From positions 62,001 to 126,000 of the forward strand of contig RSEH01000093.1 in assembly GCA_006503475.1 (NCBI GenBank): 64,000 nucleotides of DNA, given 5' to 3'. A program made the translations under genes and the position numbers. The notes beneath the pieces are model-generated. The model was not told the origin of the DNA and did no database searches. It saw only the letters and a program-made list of their open reading frames with translations. Numbering within the stretch: the first letter of the stretch is position 1; every line of letters starts with the position of its first letter. Source of the stretch: Stentor roeselii. Taxonomy: Eukaryota; Ciliophora; Heterotrichea; Heterotrichida; Stentoridae. Positions 27,849 to 36,528 of this stretch are shown piece by piece.

Positions 27849-29441
27849 ATGAACCAAATCGCTGAAAATATTCAGTCCAGGCTTAAACGATGGAAAAATC
27901 ACGCCCAAGTCGAACTTGTTCTAAAAACTCTCTCAATAATCAACAAATTCTTACAAGACTCCAGTCTTCAAACTGAAAACCCTCCAGCTTATCAAGCTTT
28001 AAATGAAAAAATCCATGATTTTCATCTGCAGGTCTTGAAAATCTCTGAAAGTTTCAAAGAACTGAAACAAAAAAAAATTGAAGACTTGCAAGTGATTCAT
28101 GCAAAGTTAGAAGTTTTTCTTGAAATTTTAAATAAAGCTGAATTTTCAGGACCTGATGATTTTGGATGGCATGATTTTAAGAGTTCTAGATGGGAAGAAC
28201 TGGAAAATTTCATAGAAGTGGTTGAATCAAGTAACTCTGAAAAGACTAAAAAGCAGTATCAAGAGTTTGTTGCGAAGGTGTCCTTGGGTCAAGCTTTTGT
28301 GATGAACGGCCTTCAAGAAACCAGCAGGTTTAAAAGGAATTTAATGGTGGGACTTTCAGCGATGTACTATTTTTTCAATAAAAAATCAGCAGAACGGAAA
28401 AAAGACCTGTCCTACGCAGTAGCAGATCCGAAATGCGCGATAACGACTTGGAACTTGCTGGACTCTTGGCTTTGTAGCAAGGCTATAAAAGCCTTACTTC
28501 CGAAAACCTCTGAAAATATTTTGATTTACATTCCAAGAACAGCTCGTCATGTCTCTTCAGGAGAACTTGCAAGGGCTTCAGGGTCTTTTTCAATGGAGCC
28601 TCTTCCAGACCATGTCCAAGTGCGACTTCTGAACTTTTCCCCATTGTTCAATAATTCGAATGACTCATCTTTCTGCTGTGGAAGTCGAGAAAAGCCTTTA
28701 AAACGTGCAAGAAAAGTGATTTTTCATATACATGGAGGAGGGTTCATCAGTCAGTCTTCTCAGTCACATCAAATGGCGACTTGCATGTGGACGAATGAAC
28801 TGAAAGTTCCTGTTTTTTCAGTTGATTATCGCCTGGCACCTCAGAATCCTTTTCCTGATGGACTTGACGACGTCTGGCAGGCTTACAACTGGCTTCTTTC
28901 AAATCATGAAGATCTTGGCATCAAGTTAAAGAAAATCGTTGTTGTTGGTGACTCTGCTGGAGGGAATTTATCAATTGTCCTTGCTATTAAAAGTGCCTTG
29001 GAAAGGATAAAGATACCTGATGGGCTACTTTTAGTTTATCCTGCTGTTTATCTTGATGATAAATTGATTAAAAAATCACTGTTTCGGTGTTTTGATGATG
29101 ATGTTGTGCCTTATAGCTTCTTGAAAATTTGTAAGGATTTGTATCTGCAGGATGAAACGTTGAAGCCTTCTGAGGATTTTATGATTTCGCCTTTAATGGC
29201 TTGTCAGGATCTTTTAAAATTGCTGCCGTCGACTAGGGTTCTTTTTGGAAATGATGATCCTTTGAGGGATTATGTTTTGAGCTTTATTGAAAAGTTGAAA
29301 AATTGTCAGGTTGATGTTAAGGGGAAATTGTTTTTAGATACTCCTCATGGAGCACTTAATTTTTATTTCCCTGGTGGAGTCAAAAAAGCTAAGCATTTTT
29401 TTAGAGCTTCTATTGAGTATTTTAGAGAATTGTTTAATTGA
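27849..29441 (+). CDS. LIPE: Hormone-sensitive lipase-like esterase
   Basis: A 530-residue protein with the two-part architecture of hormone-sensitive lipase. The N-terminal helical domain (about residues 1-240) includes the FNKKSAERKKDLSYAVADPK region. The alpha/beta-hydrolase domain has the oxyanion motif HIHGGGF, the nucleophile in GDSAGG (about residue 378), Asp in NDDPLRDY and His in TPHGALNF, a complete catalytic triad. It should hydrolyse acylglycerols or sterol esters. It lies 12 bases after the CDPK gene in the same direction. The stop is TGA. Confidence 0.9.
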   Translation: MNQIAENIQSRLKRWKNHAQVELVLKTLSIINKFLQDSSLQTENPPAYQALNEKIHDFHLQVLKISESFKELKQKKIEDLQVIHAKLEVFLEILNKAEFSGPDDFGWHDFKSSRWEELENFIEVVESSNSEKTKKQYQEFVAKVSLGQAFVMNGLQETSRFKRNLMVGLSAMYYFFNKKSAERKKDLSYAVADPKCAITTWNLLDSWLCSKAIKALLPKTSENILIYIPRTARHVSSGELARASGSFSMEPLPDHVQVRLLNFSPLFNNSNDSSFCCGSREKPLKRARKVIFHIHGGGFISQSSQSHQMATCMWTNELKVPVFSVDYRLAPQNPFPDGLDDVWQAYNWLLSNHEDLGIKLKKIVVVGDSAGGNLSIVLAIKSALERIKIPDGLLLVYPAVYLDDKLIKKSLFRCFDDDVVPYSFLKICKDLYLQDETLKPSEDFMISPLMACQDLLKLLPSTRVLFGNDDPLRDYVLSFIEKLKNCQVDVKGKLFLDTPHGALNFYFPGGVKKAKHFFRASIEYFRELFN

Positions 29442-29623
29442 GGAGATAATTATGAATATTTTAGGAATAAGGCACATTTTTTTATTGGAAAGGATTCTTT
29501 ATAAGATAAATAATCTTAAAACTGATCTTTTACAACCAAAATTTGATGAAAATTAATCATAAACATTACTTAACTTCATATTGAAAACTATCATTTTACA
29601 GCAAGTAAACCTCAAGTACTTAA

Positions 29624-30970
29624 ATGCAAGAAAAAGCTACAAAAATGACTCACTCTCTACATAAATCAAAACTAAGCCTCAGTCCAGAACCTCTAGTATC
29701 CTCCGAAGAAATCATCTTAGTCGAAGGACTAACAAGCTGGGAAAAGTCAAAGTTTCAGCTTTCATCCTCTAAAGTAATTCAAGCAGCTCAAGTCTTTCTC
29801 GAAAATAGAAAAAACAAGCGAGTTTCAGTAGAAAACCTGATAAAATCAAGAAAAACTCCAGCTACTACCAGGTCCATCATCTCATCTCCAGTTTTCCACC
29901 AGTCCCCCAAAGACCCTTTCGAGGTCCAGAAAGACTTATGGAACATCAACAAGCAATTCGAGTCAGAAATCCATTCAGCACTCGACCAACAATCATCCCA
30001 GCTAAAATCTCTCATCAACGAAAGAACTAAAATCCGCTCAGATTTAATAACTTTCCGAGAAAATCTCAAAATCTCTCAGAAAGAAATCGAAATCCACAAA
30101 AATTCCTTAAAAAATCTAGAAAAAATCATGAAAAACAACCAAAAAAAAAATTCAACTTTTTTCGACTTTTCACGAAAAAATTCAATAAAACAAGAAATTT
30201 TTCAAAAAGAAAGTAAATGTGCGGAATTTGAACTAGAGTTAAAGATCCTGGTTGATAAAAACATGAAAATTTTAGAAAATCTTGATGAAAAGTGTGCCTT
30301 GCTACGAAGAGAAATAGGACTTTTAAGGGAAACTTTGGTGAAGCACTATAAGAAATCGCTGAAAGATGGGAATGACCCAAGGAATGACGGGATTCAATGG
30401 ATTATCAGGGCTCTTTGGGACTTAGGCTTGAAGGTGTCCAGCAGTGATTTACCTGACTTCTGTGATTATGAAATAAGCCAAGTTATTTTGAAACTTGCTG
30501 GAAAAAACAGAGAACTCGAAGAAGCTCTCAAGTCCAGACCTCAAACTAAAAGATTCCAACATTTTGTTTCTTCAAGTCAAGAAAAGTTAAACGAAATTCA
30601 TTCAAGACTTTCACAAGCTTCTAAGAAAATCAGATTGAAACAATCTAAAGTCCAGCTTGTCAATCATAAAAAAAGAATCACTTGGACTGACCTGTTACCT
30701 GAAAATCCTCTTGAAGCCCACTATGCTAATCTTAAGTCCTCTTCAAAGCCTTCAGATCTTCTTCAAGAAATCGAATCTTTAAAGAGATCAGGAGTAAATC
30801 ATCTACTTCAAGTCATAAATCTCTCAAAGTCATCTCCAAAATTAACCCCCAGCCTTCTTCTCTCATCATTTCTCGGAATAGAAGTAGCTCGAGGACATTT
30901 ATTTACTTTCTCTAAAAAAAAAGCGGATCTCCCAAATCCTCTCTATTCAACTTCAAACCTAAAACCATAA
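29624..30970 (+). CDS. Coiled-coil protein, probably ciliary or cytoskeletal
   Basis: A 448-residue protein with a Ser-rich N-terminus, a long coiled coil (about residues 120-240) and a conserved-looking module, RNDGIQWIIRALWDLGLK, followed by SDLPDFCDYEISQVILKL. I have the impression of similar DGxxWIIxAIWxLG modules in cytoskeletal proteins but cannot name the family. The next gene, docking-complex-like, starts 23 bases downstream on the same strand. An alternative start Met lies seven residues in. Confidence 0.65.
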   Translation: MQEKATKMTHSLHKSKLSLSPEPLVSSEEIILVEGLTSWEKSKFQLSSSKVIQAAQVFLENRKNKRVSVENLIKSRKTPATTRSIISSPVFHQSPKDPFEVQKDLWNINKQFESEIHSALDQQSSQLKSLINERTKIRSDLITFRENLKISQKEIEIHKNSLKNLEKIMKNNQKKNSTFFDFSRKNSIKQEIFQKESKCAEFELELKILVDKNMKILENLDEKCALLRREIGLLRETLVKHYKKSLKDGNDPRNDGIQWIIRALWDLGLKVSSSDLPDFCDYEISQVILKLAGKNRELEEALKSRPQTKRFQHFVSSSQEKLNEIHSRLSQASKKIRLKQSKVQLVNHKKRITWTDLLPENPLEAHYANLKSSSKPSDLLQEIESLKRSGVNHLLQVINLSKSSPKLTPSLLLSSFLGIEVARGHLFTFSKKKADLPNPLYSTSNLKP

Positions 30971-30993
30971 CCTAATCAATTTTATTAATAACC

Positions 30994-32484
30994 ATGTTCA
31001 AAACAGAGGTCGACCTTGAGTCCTTTTCTAAAAAAGCGACAGCCCGGTGGAAAAAACAGTCACTCAGCAGCACCACTCGTCAAGTAAACAAATCCGAAAA
31101 CAAGCGTCTTCACAGCTTAATCCTAACAAACAAGCCAGAAAACTTCTTAAATCTTTCAACAACTGCTCCAGACTCCTCCGGAAAAGTCTCAAAACAAGAA
31201 GACCTTCCAGAGATATCAGCAGAGCTTCACTCCCTAAGAAAAAAACACGACATAAACAGAGGGTCCAACTTTTTACTTGACCGAAACATGACGAACCTGA
31301 AGAAGCAAATGGAAAGTTTCCGACTGGAAGAGCTGAAAACATTAAACCGCCTTACAAGTCTCAAAAACGAGGTAGAAAGACTTGAAAATGCTTTAGAAGA
31401 AACAGTCAAACGTCAAGAAGACGCTTTTGAAGCCACGAAAGTTTACAATCATATCATTGAAAGAATGAAAATTCATCGACTGAAACTCGATATAAAAAAT
31501 GAAGAAACGATTAAAACTTTAAAGGCAAGTCGCAGGGTGTTAGATGAAGAGTTCGAAGTGAGGCGGAAGCAGAAAGAATCGAAAATCAAGACAAAAAAAG
31601 CTTTGGACTCTTTAGAAGGCTTTATTGATCAGGAAACCAAAGATAAGGAAGACAGCGTCTGTGTCATTGAAAAGGACATGAAAAAAAGACTGGAAAACAG
31701 CAATAAAAGAGAAGATCGATATCGACGGCAAATAGAAATCGCTGAACGAGCAGCGAATGAAGATAGAGAAGCTCGGGCTACTCAGATGAGAGAAGACGTG
31801 ATTTTAATGAGATTCTGGTTCATTTATATGAGAAAAAGACTCGACTACGACATGAACCGTCTCAGTTACATTGAAGAGGCTTTTGAAAAAGTAAGAAAAA
31901 ACTCTCACATCAACGACACCTCAGAAATGGTCGCAAAGGTCCTCACAACTGAAATCGCCTTCAACGACCTTCGCAAAATAGTCGAAGACTCCAACTACAA
32001 CATCCTAAAAACCCAAGAAAAAATCCAAGAAATCGAGGAAAACCTTCGAAAAGTCGAGAAAATGAAAAATCAAAGTAACCTAAAAGAATCCCTTCAAACT
32101 GAAATCTTAGAAAAGCTAAAAACTGGCGTCGAGGACCAAAACAAGTTAATAAAACTTAAAGAAGTCCACCAAAAAATCAAAGTCTGGTCCTCAAAAATGA
32201 TAAAAAAACTTGGAGGGTCATTAAAATCCCCAAGTCTCCAAGAAAACATGTCAGTCATCAAAGACCTTCTAATAAATAACATCGAATCCCTAAAAACTTC
32301 AGGAAAACTTTCCCAAGTCGTAGAAGGCCAGCCCGTGAGTTTAAAGCAAGTGATTCAAAGCATCGAAAACAAAGACTTAAAGAAAATCCGAAGCGACAGT
32401 GCTGAAAGACTTCTTCAAGACTCAGAAGTAATGCGAGAGCTGGCTTATTCAACTCCAAGTCTCGACCTGAAGTTAAAAAAGTAA
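30994..32484 (+). CDS. Outer-arm docking complex-like coiled-coil protein (second paralogue)
   Basis: A 496-residue, highly charged, almost continuous coiled coil. The block LSYIEEAFEKVRKNSHINDT followed by SEMVAKVLTTEIAFNDLR aligns with the protein at 15988-17421 and with the conserved block of CCDC114/CCDC151-type docking subunits. Both also share ERAANEDREARATQMRED (VANEDKNQRNNFLREG in the other copy) and a late WSSKMIKKLGGS motif. It probably has a role at the outer dynein arm docking site of axonemal microtubules. The stop is followed 27 bases later by the next gene. Confidence 0.65.
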   Translation: MFKTEVDLESFSKKATARWKKQSLSSTTRQVNKSENKRLHSLILTNKPENFLNLSTTAPDSSGKVSKQEDLPEISAELHSLRKKHDINRGSNFLLDRNMTNLKKQMESFRLEELKTLNRLTSLKNEVERLENALEETVKRQEDAFEATKVYNHIIERMKIHRLKLDIKNEETIKTLKASRRVLDEEFEVRRKQKESKIKTKKALDSLEGFIDQETKDKEDSVCVIEKDMKKRLENSNKREDRYRRQIEIAERAANEDREARATQMREDVILMRFWFIYMRKRLDYDMNRLSYIEEAFEKVRKNSHINDTSEMVAKVLTTEIAFNDLRKIVEDSNYNILKTQEKIQEIEENLRKVEKMKNQSNLKESLQTEILEKLKTGVEDQNKLIKLKEVHQKIKVWSSKMIKKLGGSLKSPSLQENMSVIKDLLINNIESLKTSGKLSQVVEGQPVSLKQVIQSIENKDLKKIRSDSAERLLQDSEVMRELAYSTPSLDLKLKK

Positions 32485-32511
32485 TGTAATTACCTAAGCC
32501 CCCTATATTGA

Positions 32512-33129
32512 ATGAGTTCCGAGTTCTTCGACGAGGACCAGGCAGTGGAAGAGTTAAAAGCTCGTTTGAGAAGTATTAAAAAAGCTCTTATTCCTCTAAC
32601 AGTCGAAGGGCAGGTCGACCCGATGAGTGTCCCGAAGGACGTGAGAGAAGAAATCGTCCAGATCCTCGACGAACATGGGGGGATCGACTTGTTGTCAAGT
32701 CTTACAAAGCTGACGTTCAACACGATTAACAGCTGGCACCGCCGGTGGATCTACAACCCTTACATCTACAGAACACCCACTGACCCTTCACGTCCAAAGA
32801 AAACAAACGCGTTGATTAAAAAAGTCCTCAACCCGACACCGAAAGAACCAAAAATAACAAAGTCTCAACAGGTGATCACTTCAGAGTCTTCTGCAAGTCA
32901 AAGACTTTCTTGGAAACTGACCCCTCAACAGGAAAAGACTGTAAAAAGTATCAAAAAAATGATGGAAGAGAAAATTAAAGAAGGGTCCCCTCTTGATGAA
33001 GAGGTTGAAGAGGCTGTGAAAGAACTTTACAATGAAATTGGTGATGCTAGAGAAGTCGCTGTTCTTTTGGGGATTAGTAAAGATATTGTGGAGGAATGGG
33101 TGTTTGACTTAGACTTTACTATGAATTAA
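32512..33129 (+). CDS. Helix-turn-helix-like protein, unknown
   Basis: A 205-residue protein with two helical segments that look like HTH modules: one near residues 45-75 (IVQILDEHGGIDLLSSLTKL, then TFNTINSWHRRW) and one at the C-terminus (NEIGDAREVAVLLGISKDIV, then EEWVFD). The middle is basic and Pro-rich. It may bind DNA or act as an adaptor; no family was recognised. A candidate structured RNA begins just downstream on the same strand. Confidence 0.6.
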   Translation: MSSEFFDEDQAVEELKARLRSIKKALIPLTVEGQVDPMSVPKDVREEIVQILDEHGGIDLLSSLTKLTFNTINSWHRRWIYNPYIYRTPTDPSRPKKTNALIKKVLNPTPKEPKITKSQQVITSESSASQRLSWKLTPQQEKTVKSIKKMMEEKIKEGSPLDEEVEEAVKELYNEIGDAREVAVLLGISKDIVEEWVFDLDFTMN

Positions 33130-33130
33130 G

Positions 33131-33314
33131 ATTATGGAGTGTTGGAGCGTGTGATTGACATGATGTTAAGGAACTCATGTCACCCGTGCTCAGACTTTTT
33201 GACATCTTTGAGAAGAGACGGAAAACCGGGCTTCCTTCGACAATGTCAGAAATTTGAATAGATTCAGAAGGAAGGCAGGAGAGTTGATTGAATCATGAAT
33301 CGAGACTCTCTTTT
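33131..33314 (+). ncRNA. Candidate structured non-coding RNA with T-run terminator
   Basis: A compact, relatively GC-rich stretch with no reading frame. I find three stems: (1) GAGCGTG (33145-33151) with CGTGCTC (33185-33191), including two G-U wobbles, enclosing a perfect 8-bp stem TGACATGA (33156-33163) with TCATGTCA (33175-33182); (2) CTTCCTTC (33231-33238) with GAAGGAAG (33267-33274); (3) GAGAGT (33279-33284) with ACTCTC (33305-33310), plus inner GATT (33286-33289) with AATC (33298-33301). Stem 3 is followed directly by TTTT, like an RNA polymerase III stop. The wobbles fit a plus-strand RNA. It does not match U1, U2, U4, U5, U6, SRP or U3 motifs that I know. A snoRNA or lineage-specific RNA is possible. 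Confidence 0.4.
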
Positions 33315-33819
33315 CATCATTTGGTGTTTATATATCAGTGGAAGGAGAAGCTCTCATTAACTCGAGTTGTCAGAGGATATCATCATTAAAATTATATCCA
33401 TTAAATAAACTGCAAGAAACACTATGGAAGATGGATCAGGATTGCTTTTGAATAGCCGGATCTGAAAAGAATTTATTAAGAGAAGAGAATTTTTTAGGTT
33501 TTTTGAGATAATCTTGGGAGATTTAATCAAGGGGTTATTATGAAAAGATTCAAAACTATGAAAAGATAATCAAGTTTATTAACATTAGGGTAAAGTCTTC
33601 ATTTTTCCAATAATTCTCATCGATTTCAGTGGATTTCTAGAAATTTTTGAAAATTTTATAAAGGATTTTTGAAGACTTACTTGAAGCTTGGGGGTCTTGA
33701 ATTTCTGAATCTTATTGTTGGGATTAGGCTTTCATCTGACGGGAAAATTTTAGAAATATTTAAGAGGCCTGGGTATTCACACTTTAAGAATTTGTTTAAT
33801 CTTATTAAGAGCTACTTAT
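33315..33819. other. G/T-rich intergenic stretch with a minus-strand exon-like reading frame
   Basis: Mostly G/T-rich non-coding sequence; in 33481-33540 I count 15 G and 2 C. On the minus strand, from 33823 (ATG overlapping the stop of the neighbouring gene) to the TAA at 33677, an open frame appears if the 15-mer GTAGCTCTTAATAAG (33815-33801) is removed. It encodes LNKFLKCEYPGLLNISKIFP and about 20 more residues. This may be a missing 3' exon of the 33820-34029 gene, but the frames do not join cleanly. Confidence 0.35.
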
Positions 33820-34029
33820 TCATGAATTTCTTGAATAGGAGATCGTGAAAGTGTCTATTTCCACTGCGAATCTTGGATTGAGATTCGACATTGAGTTCAT
33901 GTTATTGAAACACTCTTCGATATCAAATGATGAGCCTCGGTTACTTGAGCTTAATGGGGAGATTCGATTTTCAAAGTTAATTACAGGAATTTCTTGATGT
34001 TTGTAGTGGTCAGTATTCTGATTTTCCAT
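33820..34029 (-). CDS. Small hypothetical protein, possibly incomplete
   Basis: A 69-residue reading frame starting in the strong local context ATATAAATGG. It is Asn/Ser-rich (MENQNTDHYKHQEIPVINF) with no domain. Its stop, TGA, overlaps an ATG in another frame that continues into an exon-like stretch. A sequencing indel, an unrecognised intron or a real short gene would each explain the arrangement. Confidence 0.35.
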   Translation of the reverse strand: MENQNTDHYKHQEIPVINFENRISPLSSSNRGSSFDIEECFNNMNSMSNLNPRFAVEIDTFTISYSRNS

Positions 34030-34422
34030 TTATATTTGAGTGATTTTGGTAAATTAACTAATAGAAATAACGATTTTGAATCATTTATAAAATTATGTAA
34101 AGCTTTTCGTGTAAATAAGCAATCCTTAATAATTTTTATTGAATCGCTATTTAATTGTTTCAAGTTCTCGAAGATTTTATTAAATTATTATAAGTTTATA
34201 AGTAATTACTAATCATTTAAATTAACTTAACATAAAAGTCTTCTTATCAGATTTTCCCATTTTGATATCAAAACTAGTAACTCCAGCAAAATCTTATAAC
34301 ATATCGATAAAAATTCCAGTCTCTATCTTCATCTCTCATAAAAACCACCATTCTCTAAAATTTCCGAAATTTTTTTCACTAAATATCTACATCCACGAAA
34401 TCAACTCTTTCAAATAATCAAA
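34030..34422. other. Intergenic, AT-rich then C/A-rich
   Basis: No gene seen. The right part is strikingly G-poor on the plus strand; in 34321-34380 I count 1 G and 17 C. It lies 3' of the thioesterase gene. Confidence 0.6.
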
Positions 34423-34863
34423 TTAACTACTCCATTTATGATTCATCATGAATTTAGTATGCTTTCCAGTAGCAACCAATACATCTCCAGAAGAAATTAA
34501 AGCACTTGTAAAAGCAAGACTTTTTCCAACCTTATGACAAGTAGCTTGAACATCCAGAGGTCCATCCTTAACAGCTCCAACAAAACTAACACTTAAATCA
34601 ACACTGACAGTATACCTATCATCAATCCCAGCAATAGCAATAGTGGTGGCCTGGTCAATGATAGTCGAAATGGCGCCTCCATGAAGAGTACCTCCACTAT
34701 TAGTCCATTCAGGAAGTACAGGCATCTGAAGCTTAACAATAAAAGTCTTTCCATTCAATTCACAATGACTGACCTTCATAGACTCAATCATCGTCCTGTC
34801 AAAAAAGGTCTTTCCAGGGTTTTTGGTGAGACAATTTGCCATATAAGCGACAACTCTATTCAT
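34423..34863 (-). CDS. ACOT13-like hotdog acyl-CoA thioesterase
   Basis: A 146-residue protein from the ATG at 34863 (context TTTATAATG); the open frame continues upstream without an ATG. It is a single hotdog (4HBT) domain. LPEWTNSGGTLHGGAIST contains the Asn and the HGG motif, followed by IDQATTIAI in which Asp occupies the usual catalytic acidic position. VDLSVSFVGAVKDG and VATGKHTKF are also family-typical. ACOT13 hydrolyses long-chain acyl-CoA. Its start codon is only 5 bases from that of the divergent channel gene. The molecular family is confident. Confidence 0.88.
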   Translation of the reverse strand: MNRVVAYMANCLTKNPGKTFFDRTMIESMKVSHCELNGKTFIVKLQMPVLPEWTNSGGTLHGGAISTIIDQATTIAIAGIDDRYTVSVDLSVSFVGAVKDGPLDVQATCHKVGKSLAFTSALISSGDVLVATGKHTKFMMNHKWSS

Positions 34864-34871
34864 TATAAATG
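34861..34871. promoter_or_regulatory. Shared start region of divergent genes: CATTATAAATG
   Basis: CAT (minus-strand ATG at 34863-34861) and ATG (plus strand, 34869) are separated only by TATAA. Read on either strand, the start codon is preceded by a TATAA- or TTATA-like word. The upstream transcription signals of each gene must therefore lie inside the other gene, or translation begins at internal Mets. Confidence 0.6.
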
Positions 34872-36506
34872 GAACAAGGATCTGAAAGATCTTCCAAGAT
34901 ACAACCTGAGCCTGAGTCAAACGACAGGATGCAACCTGAACCTGAGGATAATGATAGAAGACCTGCACTTTTTAATAATTTCAACTTTTTCAAGAGAAAA
35001 TCGGAAAATTCTGTTAGTCGAGTCCCTGCTGCGAAAGAAGTTGAAACTAAATCTAACTCGTTTTGGGTACCTCCTCCGAATAAGAACTTGAAAAGTATCA
35101 CTAGTGAAGAATTGAAAAATGATGATAATATTCTTGCTGTCTTGTCGTCGCTTAGTTGTGCTTGTGCATTGGCTGGTAATGAGCAGACTTTTTTGAAGTA
35201 CTCTGAGGAAGAATCGTATGTTCTTTACTTTCGATGTGCTTTGTTAATTATTTCTATTGCTAGTGTTATCTGGGTTGTTAGACGGTATCAGATGTTGCTT
35301 GTTCATCAAGTGCTGATTTATACAGTAGGGGTTAAAGACACTCTTTGGACAAGTGGCTTATGGAAAACAATGACAATCGAGATCCTAATTCATTCATTTT
35401 TCTCTCCACCAGGTATTGACTACCGATTCACAGTAAACACTTTAGGCTATGAAATCGAGTATTCCCTTGACGACATCCTAACAATTTTAGCCCTTTTTAG
35501 GCTTTACACCCTTCTACGTCTCTTCGGCCACCACAGTATCTACACTCAAAAAACAGCTGAAACAGTATGCGAAAGAAACGGTGAATCTGCAGATTCAATA
35601 TTCGCATTAAAGAGTTTCATTCAAGACAGTCCATTTCTAGGAATCGGTATAGTTTTCATCAGTCTTTCCTTATTCAGCGCAGTGGTGATGAGAATATTTG
35701 AAAGACCTGAGATCGTATCAGACGGAAAACCAATCCCAAGTAACTTAAGCGAGCTTTCTGACAACTTGTGGGTAATTTTCTTTACAACTACTACTGTCGG
35801 ATACGGTAACATTTATCCAATCACTCATATGGGAAGACTCACTTGCATCCTTGCCTGCATTTTCGGAAACATGTATCTGGGGATGCTTGTTGTCGCGATT
35901 AACCAGAAGATGGACCATTCAGACAGTGAAAACCTTTCATATGCCTGGATTTATCGGCATTATGTGAAAAATAATACTAAAAAGCATGCACTTAAATCCA
36001 TCAGACTTGCTGCTACTCTTTATCTGTTAAGTAAAAGATGGAAATGCAACTGTATCAGTCCTATTAAACCTAATCCACCAGTTAATATTGGAGAATGTTT
36101 CATTTCTTTTGATAGAAGGTTTTTGAATGAGAAACAGTTTATTAAAAAATGTCAGATTTATAGAGATATGAAAGGACATCTGATGAAAATGAAAGATATT
36201 ATTGATGATGCTAGGAATATTGGAAGGAAGGAAATTGAAAATATTAAGTTAATTGAAGATACTGTCAGAGTTGATACTTCTATCATTTTTAATAAGATTC
36301 AGAAAATGATCACGAGAGATACTTTGTTAATTAACAGCCAGACAAGCCATTCTCAGACTAATATTGAGAAAAAACTTGTTGAGGTCAAAGAAATGGCTAA
36401 TAAAATGAGAAAAACTATGAGAACTGTGTTGAGGAGACAGAATTCTCAGGATGACTCGCCTTTACTTAGAAGGGTTTCACTTGCTAATAGCTTTATGCTA
36501 AGCTAG
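34869..36506 (+). CDS. SK-type calcium-activated potassium channel-like protein
   Basis: A 545-residue channel. The selectivity filter is TVGYGN in WVIFFTTTTVGYGNIYP. Hydrophobic segments upstream (ALLIISIASVIWVVRRYQML, IVFISLSLFSAVVMRIF) and after the pore (LTCILACIFGNMYLGMLVVA) fit six transmembrane helices with the short loops of SK/KCa2 channels. The post-S6 stretch, with basic helical sequence (HYVKNNTKKHALKSIRLAAT), sits where SK channels bind calmodulin, and a C-terminal coiled coil follows. The voltage-sensor S4 is weakly charged, also SK-like. It would couple calcium to membrane potential in the cilium or cortex. The N-terminal 75 residues are low complexity. Confidence 0.82.
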   Translation: MEQGSERSSKIQPEPESNDRMQPEPEDNDRRPALFNNFNFFKRKSENSVSRVPAAKEVETKSNSFWVPPPNKNLKSITSEELKNDDNILAVLSSLSCACALAGNEQTFLKYSEEESYVLYFRCALLIISIASVIWVVRRYQMLLVHQVLIYTVGVKDTLWTSGLWKTMTIEILIHSFFSPPGIDYRFTVNTLGYEIEYSLDDILTILALFRLYTLLRLFGHHSIYTQKTAETVCERNGESADSIFALKSFIQDSPFLGIGIVFISLSLFSAVVMRIFERPEIVSDGKPIPSNLSELSDNLWVIFFTTTTVGYGNIYPITHMGRLTCILACIFGNMYLGMLVVAINQKMDHSDSENLSYAWIYRHYVKNNTKKHALKSIRLAATLYLLSKRWKCNCISPIKPNPPVNIGECFISFDRRFLNEKQFIKKCQIYRDMKGHLMKMKDIIDDARNIGRKEIENIKLIEDTVRVDTSIIFNKIQKMITRDTLLINSQTSHSQTNIEKKLVEVKEMANKMRKTMRTVLRRQNSQDDSPLLRRVSLANSFMLS

Positions 36507-36528
36507 AATAATTAGGTAATTATAATAA

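Noticed and set aside
34864-34968. Upstream extension of the thioesterase frame into the channel gene
   Set aside because: It lacks an ATG and the hotdog family begins near the Met at 34863.
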